From Epiperipatus broadwayi (Eukaryota > Onychophora > Udeonychophora > Euonychophora > Peripatidae), in contig JAQFVV010000255.1 of assembly GCA_028023455.1 (NCBI GenBank), positions 560,001 through 624,000 of the forward strand: a stretch of DNA of 64,000 nucleotides, in the 5' to 3' direction. A program made the position numbers and the translations under genes. The notes below the pieces were generated by a model. It ran no database searches. It saw only the letters and a list, made by a program, of their open reading frames with translations, and was not told the origin of the DNA. This document shows positions 11,963 to 22,570 of this stretch, piece by piece. Each line of letters starts with the position of its first letter. The stretch's first letter is position 1.

Positions 11963-13082
11963 CATTCATATCTCAACAACAATTTAAATATATAAAAATA
12001 GTTATGCGCTCGTATTTAGAGATGAAGTCGTGTAATTACAAAATCAGGAACAGCCAAGCAATCATACATTCAAACTCATACGCACGCACACACACTTTAC
12101 AATATAATTTCTTTTTATGAGAAAAGGTTCTCAAAATACTATAAATAGCAAATTATCGCCATTCATTGAAGTTTGATGATCGTATCTGTTATTAATATTT
12201 TTTTGTTTGTCTCTATAGACAAAGGATAAATATATGTTGAAGTGTATAAACTTTCAAAAGTCAATACGAGTTTGATAAATTCTTGCAGACTTATAAATAC
12301 TTTGTCTGTTCGTTTGTGCATGAATCCTTAAATCCTCTGCAAGTTAAATATATAAATATGTATGATGGTAAAATTTCTTTATACACTTCAATCCAAAGTG
12401 AAGCCAATAAAATGTCTATTAAAATGGAATCAATGAGGTTCTTTCACGAGATTTCTTACTGTTGCTAGGTTAGAATTTAGTGGAAGAAAATTGACCTCAA
12501 GGTCATTAAATGTCAAATTATTATTGTGAAATCACAGAAGCAGAAGCTGAAAATGGCTATTTTAGACAAGTTTATTTATAACTAATGGTTATTTGATGTG
12601 TCTGTAGTATAACGTATACAAATTGCTTATAATTTTATAATTGTTATACAAAATTTCTAAGTACCAAGAATTAACTAGATAAATAAAAAAGGGATATAAA
12701 TTAAGTTTTAATAAGCGTTTGCTCCATTTTAATATTAATATTTATAATAAAATAATTATTATATTGATTCAAGATGTACTATTTCTTTATTTCTCTTATT
12801 AATTCTTTCTAAAATATACTATTTATTTGTATAATTTTAAAAGTTTCAAAATTTAGCAAAAAAATGTATATTTGAAAAAATATATGCAATATTATTATGC
12901 AATAGCAATAATTATCTTTTCCACATGTAATGACTGAAGCAGTAATATCAGAGCATCAAATTGGTAATATAGCTAAAGATTTTAGATCTGTAATTTACTA
13001 AAGTTATTTCACACCTTTTAGGAAAACCAGTTATTAAAATATAATTTTGTGAGTTTTGTTTAGTATAACTATGATTATATAT
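11961..13082. other. Non-coding stretch, CpG-richer at its start
   Basis: Up to about 12,100 there are several CpGs and a short CA tract (ACGCACGCACACACAC). The rest is ordinary A+T-rich sequence with no supported gene. Confidence 0.5.
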
Positions 13083-13174
13083 ATGGTATATGAGCACACA
13101 TGACCCACTACTCTCCACACTATCTCATAACACTGATACACTTGAACACATATATGTTGAAAAAATAAATGATC

Positions 13175-13217
13175 ACCAATTAGGTATTTCATGCTAAACC
13201 AGCAATCATCAGTTGGT
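13175..13217 (-). ncRNA. Hammerhead-like motif, family R
   Basis: On minus: ACCAA pairs with TTGGT (stem I). CTGATGA, stem II TGCT/AGCA with a GGTTT loop, and GAAA are all present. The base at the U16.1 position is A rather than U, which should impair cleavage. The family layout is intact. Confidence 0.45.
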
Positions 13218-14149
13218 CCAGATTACCATCTCCACACATATATGCTATAAGTGCTCAGATATATATTAAGATAACCAAACCTCATACTTTAATGGACAGG
13301 CTTCAATCTACTCAATACTCCAACTCTTCAACCGTCCATCCAATTGAAAATCTGATGATGGAATACTCAAAGGCCACCCTGAGACTGAGATTATTGTCAC
13401 ACCCATGTTGACCTAAGGTCAATCTGACTCCTCATGTACAGAACATAATCCATTTAATACATATGCAAGGGATGGGCAGACATCTCTACTTATGTAATAA
13501 CTGAAACACACAGTTTATTATATACCTGTGTCTATATATATATATATAGGGTGTATGAGCACAGACTTTCACATGACCCACCACTCTTCACACTATCTCA
13601 TAACACTGATATGCTTGAACACATCACCAATATACATATTTCCAGTGTATCAGTGTTATGAGATAGTGTGGAGAGTGGTGAGTCATGTGAAAGTCTGTGC
13701 TCATATACCCTATATATTACATATATAGACACAGGTATATAACAAGCTTATGTGTTTCAGTTATAACTATGATTATTAAAAATATTAATTACAAAAATTA
13801 TATTTAAAAATTACATACCAAACAAAGCATTACATTATTTTTTCTGCTTAATCTCAATATCAGCATTAGAAACAATAATTCAGACTAATTATTTCATCCC
13901 TTATATGTATTAAATGGATTATGTCCTGTACATGAGGGGTTAGACCGACTTTAGGTGAACATGGGTGTGACAAGAATCTCAGTCTCAGGGTGGCCTTTGA
14001 GTGTTCTATCATCAGATTTTCATTTGGATGAACAGTTGAAGAGTTGGAGTGTGGAGTGGATTGAAGCCTGTCCATGAAAGTATAAAGATTGGCTATCTTA
14101 ATATATATCTGAGAACTTATTGCATATATGTGTAGAGATGATAATCTGG

Positions 14150-14193
14150 ACCAACTGATGATTGCTGGTTTAGCATGTATTATGTATATTGGT
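14150..14193 (+). ncRNA. Broken hammerhead motif, family R
   Basis: ACCAA/TTGGT, CTGATGA and the TGCT/AGCA stem are present, but GAAA has become GTAT. It is inactive by the established core rules. Confidence 0.5.
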
Positions 14194-14341
14194 GATTATT
14201 TATCTTTTCGACATATATGTGTTTAAGTGTCTCAGTGATATAAGATAGAGTGGTGAGTGGTGGGTCGTATGAAAGTCTGTGCTCATATATCCTATATAAA
14301 AAACAAATTGTTAATTGAGAAAGAATATGCTATTTAACCAG

Positions 14342-14425
14342 TCGAAATAGAGCAGATTGAATTTTAATTCAGAAACTTTTAGCTCAAAGAGTCAGCTATT
14401 CTATCACTGTACTAAACCCCATTGT
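14342..14425 (-). repeat. Possible decayed tRNA-like SINE
   Basis: The minus strand reads GGGGTTTAGTACAGTGATAG (A-box-like), then a GACTCTTTGAGC segment, and GAATTAAAATTC at the B-box position. The resemblance is weak and there is one copy only. Confidence 0.25.
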
Positions 14426-15145
14426 TTGAATTACTTCTTCTAATGTTGATGTTATAAAAAAGCAGGGGAAGTCATGTGGTTCTTTGGCACATATTATCCA
14501 TGCCAAAGAATGAATACTTTCTACAGTAAAAAATTGGTTTACTAAATATAAAGGTACAAACTGGCTTGAGTTAAAAATTGTAATTTCAAGTTATTAACTT
14601 ATATAGAATAAATTATGTAAGGGTGCCCACTCAATGTAGCCAGTAACTAGAAATTAATTTGAGAGAGTGTATATATCCTTGCTATCTTCATTCCCTAATT
14701 ATTCAAGCTTAAAATAGATGGCTCCAAAATAGATTGAGTAATTAGTCAAATCTGGAGAAAACTATTGGACAGTCAAAATTGTCAGCTTCTTTGGAAATGT
14801 GGAATAATAAAGTATTGTAGTGTGCTATATAAAGTACATAAAAGGTGTGTTATTATTGTTTGTTTATATAAGTATTATTAAGACTACCTGCAATTATTAG
14901 TAAATGGACAATAGCTAAATTGATGGCCATATAGTTTAATTTACAATGTTTTAGTAGCACTTGAGTAACATATTTGCATGAGGTGGCATTAGCATTATTT
15001 GGTAATGATGATTTGTAAATCAAAAAAATAGTTCACATATCAGACTCAATGCTATCTTGCTGAGAAAGGGGAAAAAGTGTTACTAGCATCAAATCTAAAT
15101 TTCTATTTATAATATTAAAAATTCAATTTTAATATTGCTTATATC
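14426..15145. other. Non-coding, nothing recognised
   Basis: Part of 14,990-15,145 could be the far 3' end of the RIF1 retrocopy, but I could not confirm homology. Confidence 0.4.
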
Positions 15146-15149
15146 TGTA

Positions 15150-18100
15150 AACAGAGAAACAGACTACTATATTATAAAGATGGAATACATTTTAACTTTA
15201 AAATTTTAAAAATTTCATTATCATCATCATTGTTCATTTTGGAATCTGGTTCATAACAAGACTTTAATGAAATATTATTAAACTTATTTTTAATAGCTGA
15301 AAATTCAGTTGTAGATACATCTGCATTTCTTTTATTAATTTTTTTTAATTTTCTATTTGCAGAATATTATAAAATTTTATCTGAATTTGAAGAAATCTTA
15401 TAAGAGTTTCTTGGTGAAAGATTAGCATTATCAAGTAAATTGGTTTTTGAAGATTTTCTTAAATTCTGCTGCGTTTCAGTTGGCCAATGCGAACTCATAC
15501 AATGACTGCATTTGAGATGTTCTGTTTTTACTTACTGTTTTTTGTGTCTTTTAGATTTATTCTGTTTTAGATATGGATTTGATTTTTTTTTTTATTATTT
15601 CCTGCAAGTGATTTATTATACAACTTTTCATTTTCAAGTTCGCTATGAATATTATCAATACAAATTGTTTTTTCATTAAGGTTATTAATTTCAGGTTCAC
15701 CTAACAAGGCCTTTAAATCTACATTTTCAATATATTTCTGGTGATAACTAATGTCTTAATGTAATTGATATGAAATTAATTGGTTATTCTATGTATATAA
15801 GCGTAACATTTGATTTTATTTTCTGGTCTCCATTGAGATTGATATGTAATGGTCCTTTTTTTTTTTTGTAAATGATTCTTATGGTTTGTGAATAAATTTT
15901 TCTTTGGAAAGATAAAATAAATTCTGGTGAAGAGTTCAAAACTTTAGTATTTTTATTATCAACCAAATTTTTATCATCATTAATAAATTTAAATTAGTGA
16001 AACTGCTATGTGAAACTTCTACTTCATTTGTTTTAGGATTATGTATTTGAAAATTGTTATTAGATGATGATTTCTGTAGCCATTTTATCAAATTTGTATT
16101 TTATATTGGATTTTTTTTTCTGGAGAGCAATTCCTCTTCCTCAGTTGACATTTTTAATGACTATTACTTCTCCTCTGTTTTTCTCTTTTAGAACTGAGAT
16201 GATGAAGTTTCTATGTGACAGTTTTAGAATTCCTGATCATTGCTTTTCTTATTAGAACGTTCAAAGCAGATGGTATCATAAAAAAAGTGCTTGTTAAATT
16301 ATTGTTGGAAATACTCTTCTCTGCTGGTGCTTCAGAGATTTTCACAGCTTTGTCAATAGCATTATTTGCTATTATACTTTTCAAATCATCTTCAAAATAC
16401 ACTTTCTTTTTAGAAGAAGTAGCAGACATAATGGCAAAATTATTTTCACTCTGATCAGAAAAAATTAACCACTGAAAGAGAAATCTGGGAATCACAACAG
16501 CCATCTGTGTAGCTTTACAAAGCTGAGAAAATATAGATATTAAACAAAACAACTTCAATTTTTTTTATTTTCGAATACTTCCTTCTGATGATTAGTTAAA
16601 ACTCTGTTCTTGATGGAATTTGATGAAATGACAACAAATCTCTGAGTAGCTTCATCTATGGGTTTCAATTTTCTAGAAATAGTTGAAAATGTTTTTGATT
16701 TGACAGGGAAAGGTTTGTATGTAGATAATGAAGATATTTTAACTTCTGCATATGAATCAATTTTCAATTTAGATGGTGAAACTCCTTTTGCAGGTGGATT
16801 AATATCTTTTAATCTTAACAGAAAACTGTTATAAACTTTGGGAGATGACTTGGAGACATTTTCAAGTGGAGAATCAATCTGTAACTCACTATCAGTTATA
16901 TTACTTAATGGTGTCTCTTCTATAATATTAAACTGATAAAAATCAAATGCTGGAAGAAATGTTAGTTTTTCTTTTGCTTCCAAAAGGATAGGTTTTAATC
17001 TTTCAGGGTATTTTAAAGTGAAATAAGCAAAAATTTCATGCCAGAAAATTAGATTTCTAATTGACTGGTTTATATGTAAAAAGGTAAAAATTTAAATCAA
17101 ATGGACCATTATATTTATTCTGAATTCCTGAACTATAATTTTTGCAACTTCTGAATAAACTCAGGGGTATATAACTTACCGATTATCTTTTTAGATGATT
17201 CTTAATGTAACTTAGTAATATAAGTTGACAAATAAGATGTTTCTATCATGCTTGAATTATTAATGTGAGTAAAGAATATAGTTAAAATAATTTGCATTTT
17301 GTGAACTGAATGTGTAATTGAACTACAAATAACGTGAAGCGTTGGTGGTCGAGAGGTTAGCACAGCTGCTTTGCAAGCAGTTGTCCTGGGCTAGCAGGTT
17401 TACTTCCTGGCCGATGCTATGACACATGATAAAAAAATAACTTTATCTGGATTATCAAATTTGGAACTGGTTTGCATCAACAGATACCAGAAGATTTTGA
17501 ACAAATTTGACAAAGGATGTATGATTATTTAAAGGCTTTTGTTTTTCCTTTGTCCATGGTAGAAGAGCTCAAAGGTACTGATCTAGCATTTGTTATATTC
17601 TCTAAAGTGTTAGACTGAATAACTGAATAATGAATCTGAAAAATCTACAATGTGGAGAATGACTGAAGCTACTTGAACAATATTTCCTAAAAACTCTATA
17701 TTCTGTAGTTTTTTTATCAGTTTTGCACTCAGTTCTTCACAACAAGACATTAGGAAGAGTTATGGAAACCATAACCACCCAATGAGAAAATTCATCATAA
17801 AGACTATCCCAGGTTTTAATTATTTTTTTTGAATAGGCAAACTCACTAAGTGTTCACATAAATATTTTACTGGAAAAGGCAGAGCAGTATGTAAGCGTCT
17901 GAAATCCTGTTCTAAAGCATCTCCTGCGTTAACATCACTTTTCTTTGTTATAAAATCTTTTAAGTTTTCAACAATGGAATTCCATAAATTTCCAAAGAAT
18001 TTCTTTACCAGAAATATTTTCAAAAATGTGAACTGAGCCTATCTGTAGATAAAAGCTGACTACTTGAAATAAGATTGCTGAAAATCTCCATAAATTTTTC

Positions 18101-18340
18101 TTCTGTTCCACAGAGACTTAAGTAGTTCTAGTAAAGTTAATATTGGTGTACTCCCCATATTGTTAATTTTTCTTAATTCACAAGCTGAAGACTTTAAAAT
18201 CATAGGAAACAGTAGAGTTACAAATTCCAATAATTTCAGTCCTAACAGAGAATTTGAATTTCCAATATGTAATAAATACTCCAAGCTTTCCAAAAGCCTA
18301 AATGTATTAAATTTGAAGATTTGAAAATTTGTTGAGTTAT
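15150..18340 (-). pseudogene. RIF1: RIF1 processed pseudogene, 5'-truncated
   Basis: RIF1 is a nuclear protein with a long helical-repeat (HEAT-like) N-terminal region. It controls replication timing and double-strand-break repair choice. On the minus strand several RIF1-like blocks follow in the expected order with no introns: LLESLEYLLHIGNSNS-type helices (18.3-18.2 kb), CCEELSAKLIKKLQN (about 17.7 kb), YPERLKPILLEAKEKL (about 17.0 kb), FVVISS then VLTNHQKEVFENKK (about 16.6 kb), then a Ser/Asn-rich stretch to about 15.2 kb. The HQKEV motif and its spacing from the last helical repeat match vertebrate RIF1 as I know it. Frameshifts and stops are scattered along the copy, and a SINE sits at 17.34 kb. 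The N-terminus and a clear poly(A) are missing. Lack of introns plus damage indicates a retrocopy. It abuts the AP3B retrocopy with no spacer. Confidence 0.85.
17339..17436 (+). mobile_element. tRNA-Gly-derived SINE (TGCAA subfamily) inside the RIF1 retrocopy
   Basis: It starts GCGTTGGTGGTCGAGAGG, has the arm GCTGCTTTGCAAGCAG, and ends GATGCTATGACACATGA plus A's. The conserved core (TTTGCAA loop, AGCAGG before the B box) matches the copies at 10.3 and 24.45 kb. It interrupts RIF1 homology and so inserted after the retrocopy. Confidence 0.85.
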
Positions 18341-19400
18341 AAATAATTTCAAATAATGGATCTTATGGTAATGAAAGACCTCCATCACTTGGTGATCCTG
18401 AAGTTGGGAGTGGTCCTGCATTTGAAGAATTTTTTGTTTTTGATTATTAAAAACATAAAAATTTGAAAGCAATACTGGACAGCAACAAAACTGGGATAAA
18501 ATTAGAAGCAATGAAAAAAATTATTGAATGGTTGTCTGTGGTGATCAAGGTTGCTGTATCCCAAAATATTGAAGTTAAAAATTTAGTTTATGTTTATGCT
18601 GAGGAACATCAGCATTTTGCATTACTTTCCATCAGCACATTTCTAAGAGGATTGAAAGATCCTAATCAATTAATTTAATCCAGTGTTTTACAGGTATTAT
18701 CTAGTATAAGAATTCCTGTCATTGTGCTAATTAGGATGTTAGTCGTCAAAGAATCTGTTAATGATATGTTTCCTTATGCTTATAGGACTGCAGCCCATGC
18801 CATTCCCAAGTTTTATAGTTTAGATCCAGAACAAAAAGAGCAGTTAATAGAAGTTAAAGAAAAGCTATTGTCTGATAAAATAACACTTGTAGGTGGCAGT
18901 GCTGTGATGGCTTTGAAGAAGTTTATCCTGAATATATTGATCTTATTCATAAAAATTATTGTAAACATTGCAATTTACTAATGGATATTAAGGAATGGGA
19001 TCAAGTTGTTGTTATTAACATGTTAAACAAGATATACAAGAATTAAATTTTTACATCCTAATAAAAATGAATTTATTGATGAAAATGATTTTAAATCAAT
19101 TTATGACTCTGAAGCATCCAAATCTGAAGAACCCAAGAAAAAACTGTACATTATGGATCTGACCACAGGTTAGTGCTAAGAAACTGTAAATCTCTTCTTC
19201 AGAGCAGAAATGCTGCTGTATTAATTGCTGTGGCTCAGATTTGTAATTATTTGGCTCCTAAAATGATGTTAATATTGTATCCAAATCTTTAGTTCAGTTG
19301 CTTAGAAGTCACAGGAAAATGAAATCTGTGTTGCTATGCAATATCACTACCATGCCAATTAAAAGAAGGGGAACCACAGACAAAAAGTTTGTATACCATA
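18341..19400 (+). pseudogene. AP3B: AP-3 beta (AP3B) processed pseudogene, N-terminal part
   Basis: AP-3 beta is the large adaptin of the AP-3 complex, which sorts cargo from endosomes to lysosome-related organelles. The plus strand gives, without introns: LGDPEVGSG, a [13 protein letters not shown] block, [63 protein letters not shown], then LLQSRNAAV and CNITTMPIKRRG. Their order and wording match the adaptin N-terminal trunk of animal AP3B. Stops follow FDY and DPNQLI. The frame shifts near 18,918 (after VMAL) and again after about 19,040. The copy starts near the normal initiator region (the Met itself is not preserved) and ends around residue 430 of an approximately 1,100-residue protein. 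It lacks the hinge and ear, which is unusual because LINE-made retrocopies usually lose the 5' end. Confidence 0.9.
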
Positions 19401-19530
19401 TATTAAAAAAAGAAAATCAGTGGTTTATTTTTAAAAAATGAACACATTGTTTGCTGAAAGTTTGTATACCATATATTAAAAAAAGAAAATCAATGGTTTA
19501 TTTTTAAAAAATGAACACATTGTTTGCTAA
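19385..19530 (+). repeat. 73-bp tandem duplication at the end of the AP3B retrocopy
   Basis: Two nearly identical units begin AAGTTTGTATACCATATATT at 19,385 and 19,458 and differ at about two bases. The duplication took place after or at insertion, because normal AP3B has no such repeat. Confidence 0.9.
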
Positions 19531-19751
19531 AACTTTGCTTTATTAATTTTACTGTCTACCTATCATGTTAATTCTCAATCTATTTGAAAGACTTTTATTT
19601 TAAAAAAAAGATTATCAATATACTATCTTTATTAAACCTTTCACATTGAAAGATTATCGAAGAATCTTAGAAAATCATGGTATCATCACTTAAATTTAAA
19701 ATGTTTGATTACTTTAAACATATGGACAAATGTTTACTAACATTAGTATTG

Positions 19752-20327
19752 TAAACTTAAGAGCATGCTAACGCTCTAAAGAAGCTTTTTTTTTTATTAT
19801 GATAAATGCTACTACAAGAGAAGGCATCCAAATCATCTTTATCTTAGATTGTCCCCATCCCCAGATCGGTTTCGATCTATGGGTCTCTTCAGTGAGGAGT
19901 TGGGACATTAGATTCAAAAAACCAACTCAGGCTAAGCATTTATCTAAAAGGTAATTCTCAAGAAGAATATCTAAACATTTAGACATCTGCATGTCTTTAA
20001 AGTCAGCTCTCCAATTGAAAAAATTATATGGGCCTGAACTTAATTCAGATACTCCATATATTAATAGGCTTAGCCATTTAATTTAGCCAAAGCTCCAACA
20101 GCAAAATAATAATAGTAATAATAAAAAGTCAGAGGTCACATGACTTATATATAGCTTGCATTTACCAATATGTAAACTTAAGAGCATGCTAACGCTCTAA
20201 ACAAGCTTTTTTTATTATTATTATTATGATAAATACTACTTGTTTAGAGCGTTAGCATGCTCTTAAGTTTACCTATTGGTAAATGCAAGCTATATATAAG
20301 TATCATGTGACATCTGACTTTTTATTA
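19752..20327. mobile_element. Complete hammerhead element with 18-bp target duplication (family A)
   Basis: The direct repeat TTACTAACATTAGTATTG lies at 19,734-19,751 and 20,328-20,345. Inside, the start block (TAAACTTAAGAGCATGCTAA to TATTATGATAAAT) occurs at 19,752 and again about 420 bp later at about 20,172. It is followed by an inverted copy ending TGTGACATCTGACTTTTT. The order is therefore one full monomer, a partial second monomer, then an inverted tail. A minus-strand hammerhead lies at 19,858-19,898. The long target duplication suggests target-primed reverse transcription rather than a DNA transposase. There is no open frame. Confidence 0.8.
19858..19898 (-). ncRNA. Hammerhead ribozyme, type I
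   Basis: On minus: stem I TCCTCA/TGGGGA (6 bp, one G-T), core CTGAAGA (fits CTGANGA), stem II opening GA and closing TC with the canonical first G-C pair, GAAA, then CCGATC with U and C at the cleavage position. Stem II is only about 2 bp and stem III is weak, so activity is uncertain. Confidence 0.55.
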
Positions 20328-20345
20328 TTACTAACATTAGTATTG

Positions 20346-20565
20346 ATACATTTTTGTTACAAGAATTGTGAGATGTTTCATATTTCCTAAAAGAGATATA
20401 TATCTGCAATTATCAATATTTTTTTTATTCTTTCCTTAAAAAAAGTATTATTATTTGAAAATAAAAAGTCATTATATAACAATGTATGATGTCACTGAAA
20501 ACATTAATGGTATTATAAAATAGATTTAATAAATACCAATATTATATATATGGTGGTGATATATT
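20346..20565. other. Short non-coding spacer
   Basis: A+T-rich sequence between the ribozyme element and a LINE; nothing recognised. Confidence 0.5.
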
Positions 20566-21220
20566 AGCTTCAAAAATATTAGAAATTTTAGGAATATATG
20601 GACCCCTGAAACTGTACCACCTAATCTTAAGGATGCTTTTATTGTTACAATTTTTAAAAACAAAGAAAATAGACAATATTTCAGTAATTATTGAGGAATA
20701 TCATTATTATTCACTGCAGCAAAGGTATTTTCAAAGAATTTTTGTTGAATAGATTACTTCCAATTATAGATAAATTGTTAATAGAAACTCAATGAAATTT
20801 TATAGAATCAATAAGCACTATAGATATGGTTTTCATTACCAGACAAATGCAAGAAATGTGTCAGGAATAACGAAGTGATTTATATATTGATTTTGTTGAT
20901 TTAGGAAAGGCACTTGATTTGATTAATAGGATATATCTATGGAACTGTTGGAAAATATTTGGTTGGCCACCAAAAGTTATTCATATTACACAGCTTCTAC
21001 ATTGTGGAATGAGAGGAAACATTATTACTGCAATGTAAATATCTGAGGTATTTGAAATAAAAACTGATGTTAAACAAAGATGTATACTTGCACCAGGATT
21101 GTTTTCAATTTTTATGACAGTGGTCTTTGTAATTGTTTGTAGATTGTTTAATGAAACAAGGATTAAAATGCAATTTGGTTTGATTGTGGAATTTTTAATT
21201 TGAATTAAGTAAAACTGCAA

Positions 21221-21312
21221 GCATTGGTTACCTAGTGGTTAGCATAGCTGCTTCCAAGCAGCTGGCCTGGGTTCACTTCCCAGTCAATGCATTTGGCATA
21301 TGAAAAAAAAAA
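21221..21312 (+). mobile_element. tRNA-Gly-derived SINE (CC subfamily) within the LINE
   Basis: GCATTGGTTACCTAGTGG, the perfect arm AGCTGCTTCCAAGCAGCT, and GGGTTCACTTCCCAG as B box closely follow tRNA-Gly(UCC). It ends CATTTGGCATATG plus an A tract. It splits the LINE reverse transcriptase just upstream of the YAND box. Confidence 0.9.
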
Positions 21313-21849
21313 TGAAAACAAGAATTACTTTTTGAATTTCAAATTTACAATATGCTAATGATTGTGCTATTTTTAGCAGGTTAAAAGACGATTCAGAAAA
21401 TATTCTTAATGCTTTGAATTCAACATACAAAAAAAAAAATCAAGTTTTTTATCACTCAGTGATCAAAGAAAACTCCTCAACAATTGTTAGTTAGATAGTT
21501 ATCAACTTGACATGTAAAGCAGTTTAAATATTTTGGTAGTTTTATATGTAGAAAAGTGAACTTAAATGTTGAGGTACAATATGTACCATTAATGTGTTGC
21601 TACTGCTTTTAACAAGGTAAAAGATAGAGTATTTTATCATAGGAAAATAACTACTGCAACTAAGTTAGCTACATAGAGACCTATTATTTTACTTAATTTA
21701 TTATAGTAATTACACCATGCTTTGAACGCTCATTGGTGAAGTTAGAAATATCAGAATTAAATATCAGGCTTAGCACTTTTGAGGTCTTTTAACCACATAT
21801 TCATCGCTGAAGAGTTAGAAATGTTGTGGTGTTGTTGATATATGTTAAT

Positions 21850-22070
21850 CTTCATATGTAAACCAATTTTTAATATATATAGATCAATCAGCTTGTCCAC
21901 TTCTTAGAAATAGAGAAACACTTGTCTTTTCTATCAATGGCATATGGATAATTTATGATGAAGTATGCCTCCTTTATTTTTCTTTTGCACTCATTTTTCT
22001 CAGTACATATGATCTCAGGGTTGGAGAGTTAGAACTTGTGACCAGCTGCTTATCAGCAGAATAGAAAGAA
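21850..22070 (-). mobile_element. Penelope-like element 3' fragment (end of GIY-YIG domain)
   Basis: The minus strand reads EIICTEKNECKRKIKEAYFI, then YAIDRKDKCFSISKKWTS. The same arrangement is encoded at 4.5-4.66 kb, and the KIKEA helix corresponds to the catalytic-Glu side of the GIY-YIG fold. Only about 50 codons remain. It interrupts a LINE whose C-terminal coding resumes at about 22.3 kb, so the PLE piece is the younger insertion. Confidence 0.7.
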
Positions 22071-22570
22071 ATTAAAAAAGTCTCATACAAGGATGCTCCA
22101 TAAAATTTTTAAAATACAGTAGCAAGATCATAAAATGAATCGGTATATTCTTCAGGTTTCTGGATTAATACTATTGAATCCATTATGTAAAACCACATCT
22201 CTATTGGATAGGACATATAAAACAAATAAAAAATTGAAGACTAGGATGTAATATTGAGCAAGGTTGTTATGAGAGAGAGAGAGAGATCCCATCTATGATA
22301 TAAGAACAATCTCAATGGCATTCTAAAGAAATGCAATGAAAATTATTTCCATTGGAATGATATGGCAGAAAATGGAATACATTAGCAAACTATAATTATG
22401 TAGGGTTGACGAATTTTAGAAGAAAAAAAATCTGCTGAAGAAATTAAAAGACAATATTATACAATAACAATTGAACAGAAAAATGGATTAGCATGTTCTA
22501 TATGTGGATATATTTGTGGTTTACAGATAATTTGTGAAATCATCAGAAAACTCATTTCTAGAATAGTTTT

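Larger units (their letters stand above)
13083..14300. repeat. 1.2-kb palindrome of the second hammerhead family (family R)
   Basis: The left arm (13,083-13,520) and right arm (13,866-14,300) are inverted copies. Shared blocks include GAGTGTGGAG, GATTTTCA(A/T)TTGGATG, ATCTGGACCAACTGATGATT and the end GAAAGTCTGTGCTCATAT. The centre is a second, tighter hairpin (13,540-13,700) built from the same terminal sequence, enclosed by ACCTGTGTCTATATA and its complement. Family R also occurs at 25.6, 38.0, 48.3, 49.2, 61.0 and 63.3 kb. Its 3' end (GTCTGAGTTCRAAYC) resembles a tRNA B box. It has no coding capacity. Confidence 0.8.
20570..22570 (+). mobile_element. Dead non-LTR LINE (reverse transcriptase to C-terminal zinc knuckle)
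   Basis: Conceptual translation with many stops gives the order of a non-LTR polymerase: a PPNLKDAFIVTIFKNK-type entry and NYxGISLL block (about 20.6-20.7 kb), IDMVFITRQMQEMCQE and the palm segment DLYIDFVDLGKALD (about 20.82-20.92 kb), GWPPKVIHITQLLH, then VKQRCILAPGLFSIF (about 21.07-21.11 kb). The catalytic box reads YAND instead of YADD at 21,351-21,362. After interruptions, KNNLNGILKKCNENYFHW and a C-terminal CSICGYIC knuckle follow (22.3-22.53 kb). The class is RTE/jockey-like; I do not assign a clade. A SINE (21,221-21,312) and a PLE fragment (about 21,850-22,070) lie inside it. Confidence 0.85.

Noticed and set aside
12492-12505. TGACCTCAAGGTCA, a nuclear-receptor-like palindrome
   Set aside because: One short site in non-coding DNA with no gene or promoter beside it; chance is likely.
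13866-14075. Minus-strand 69-codon frame
   Set aside because: Lies entirely in a family R repeat arm; the same frame is broken in other copies.
16064-16454. Plus-strand open frames in the 16-kb region
   Set aside because: They are shadows of the minus-strand RIF1 retrocopy.
17339-17436. Functional tRNA genes at the SINE positions
   Set aside because: Acceptor stems do not close, loops carry substitutions, and all copies share a non-tRNA tail and A tract.
18242-18511. Minus-strand 89-codon frame across the retrocopy junction
   Set aside because: Out of frame with RIF1 and antisense to AP3B; both homologies explain the region better.
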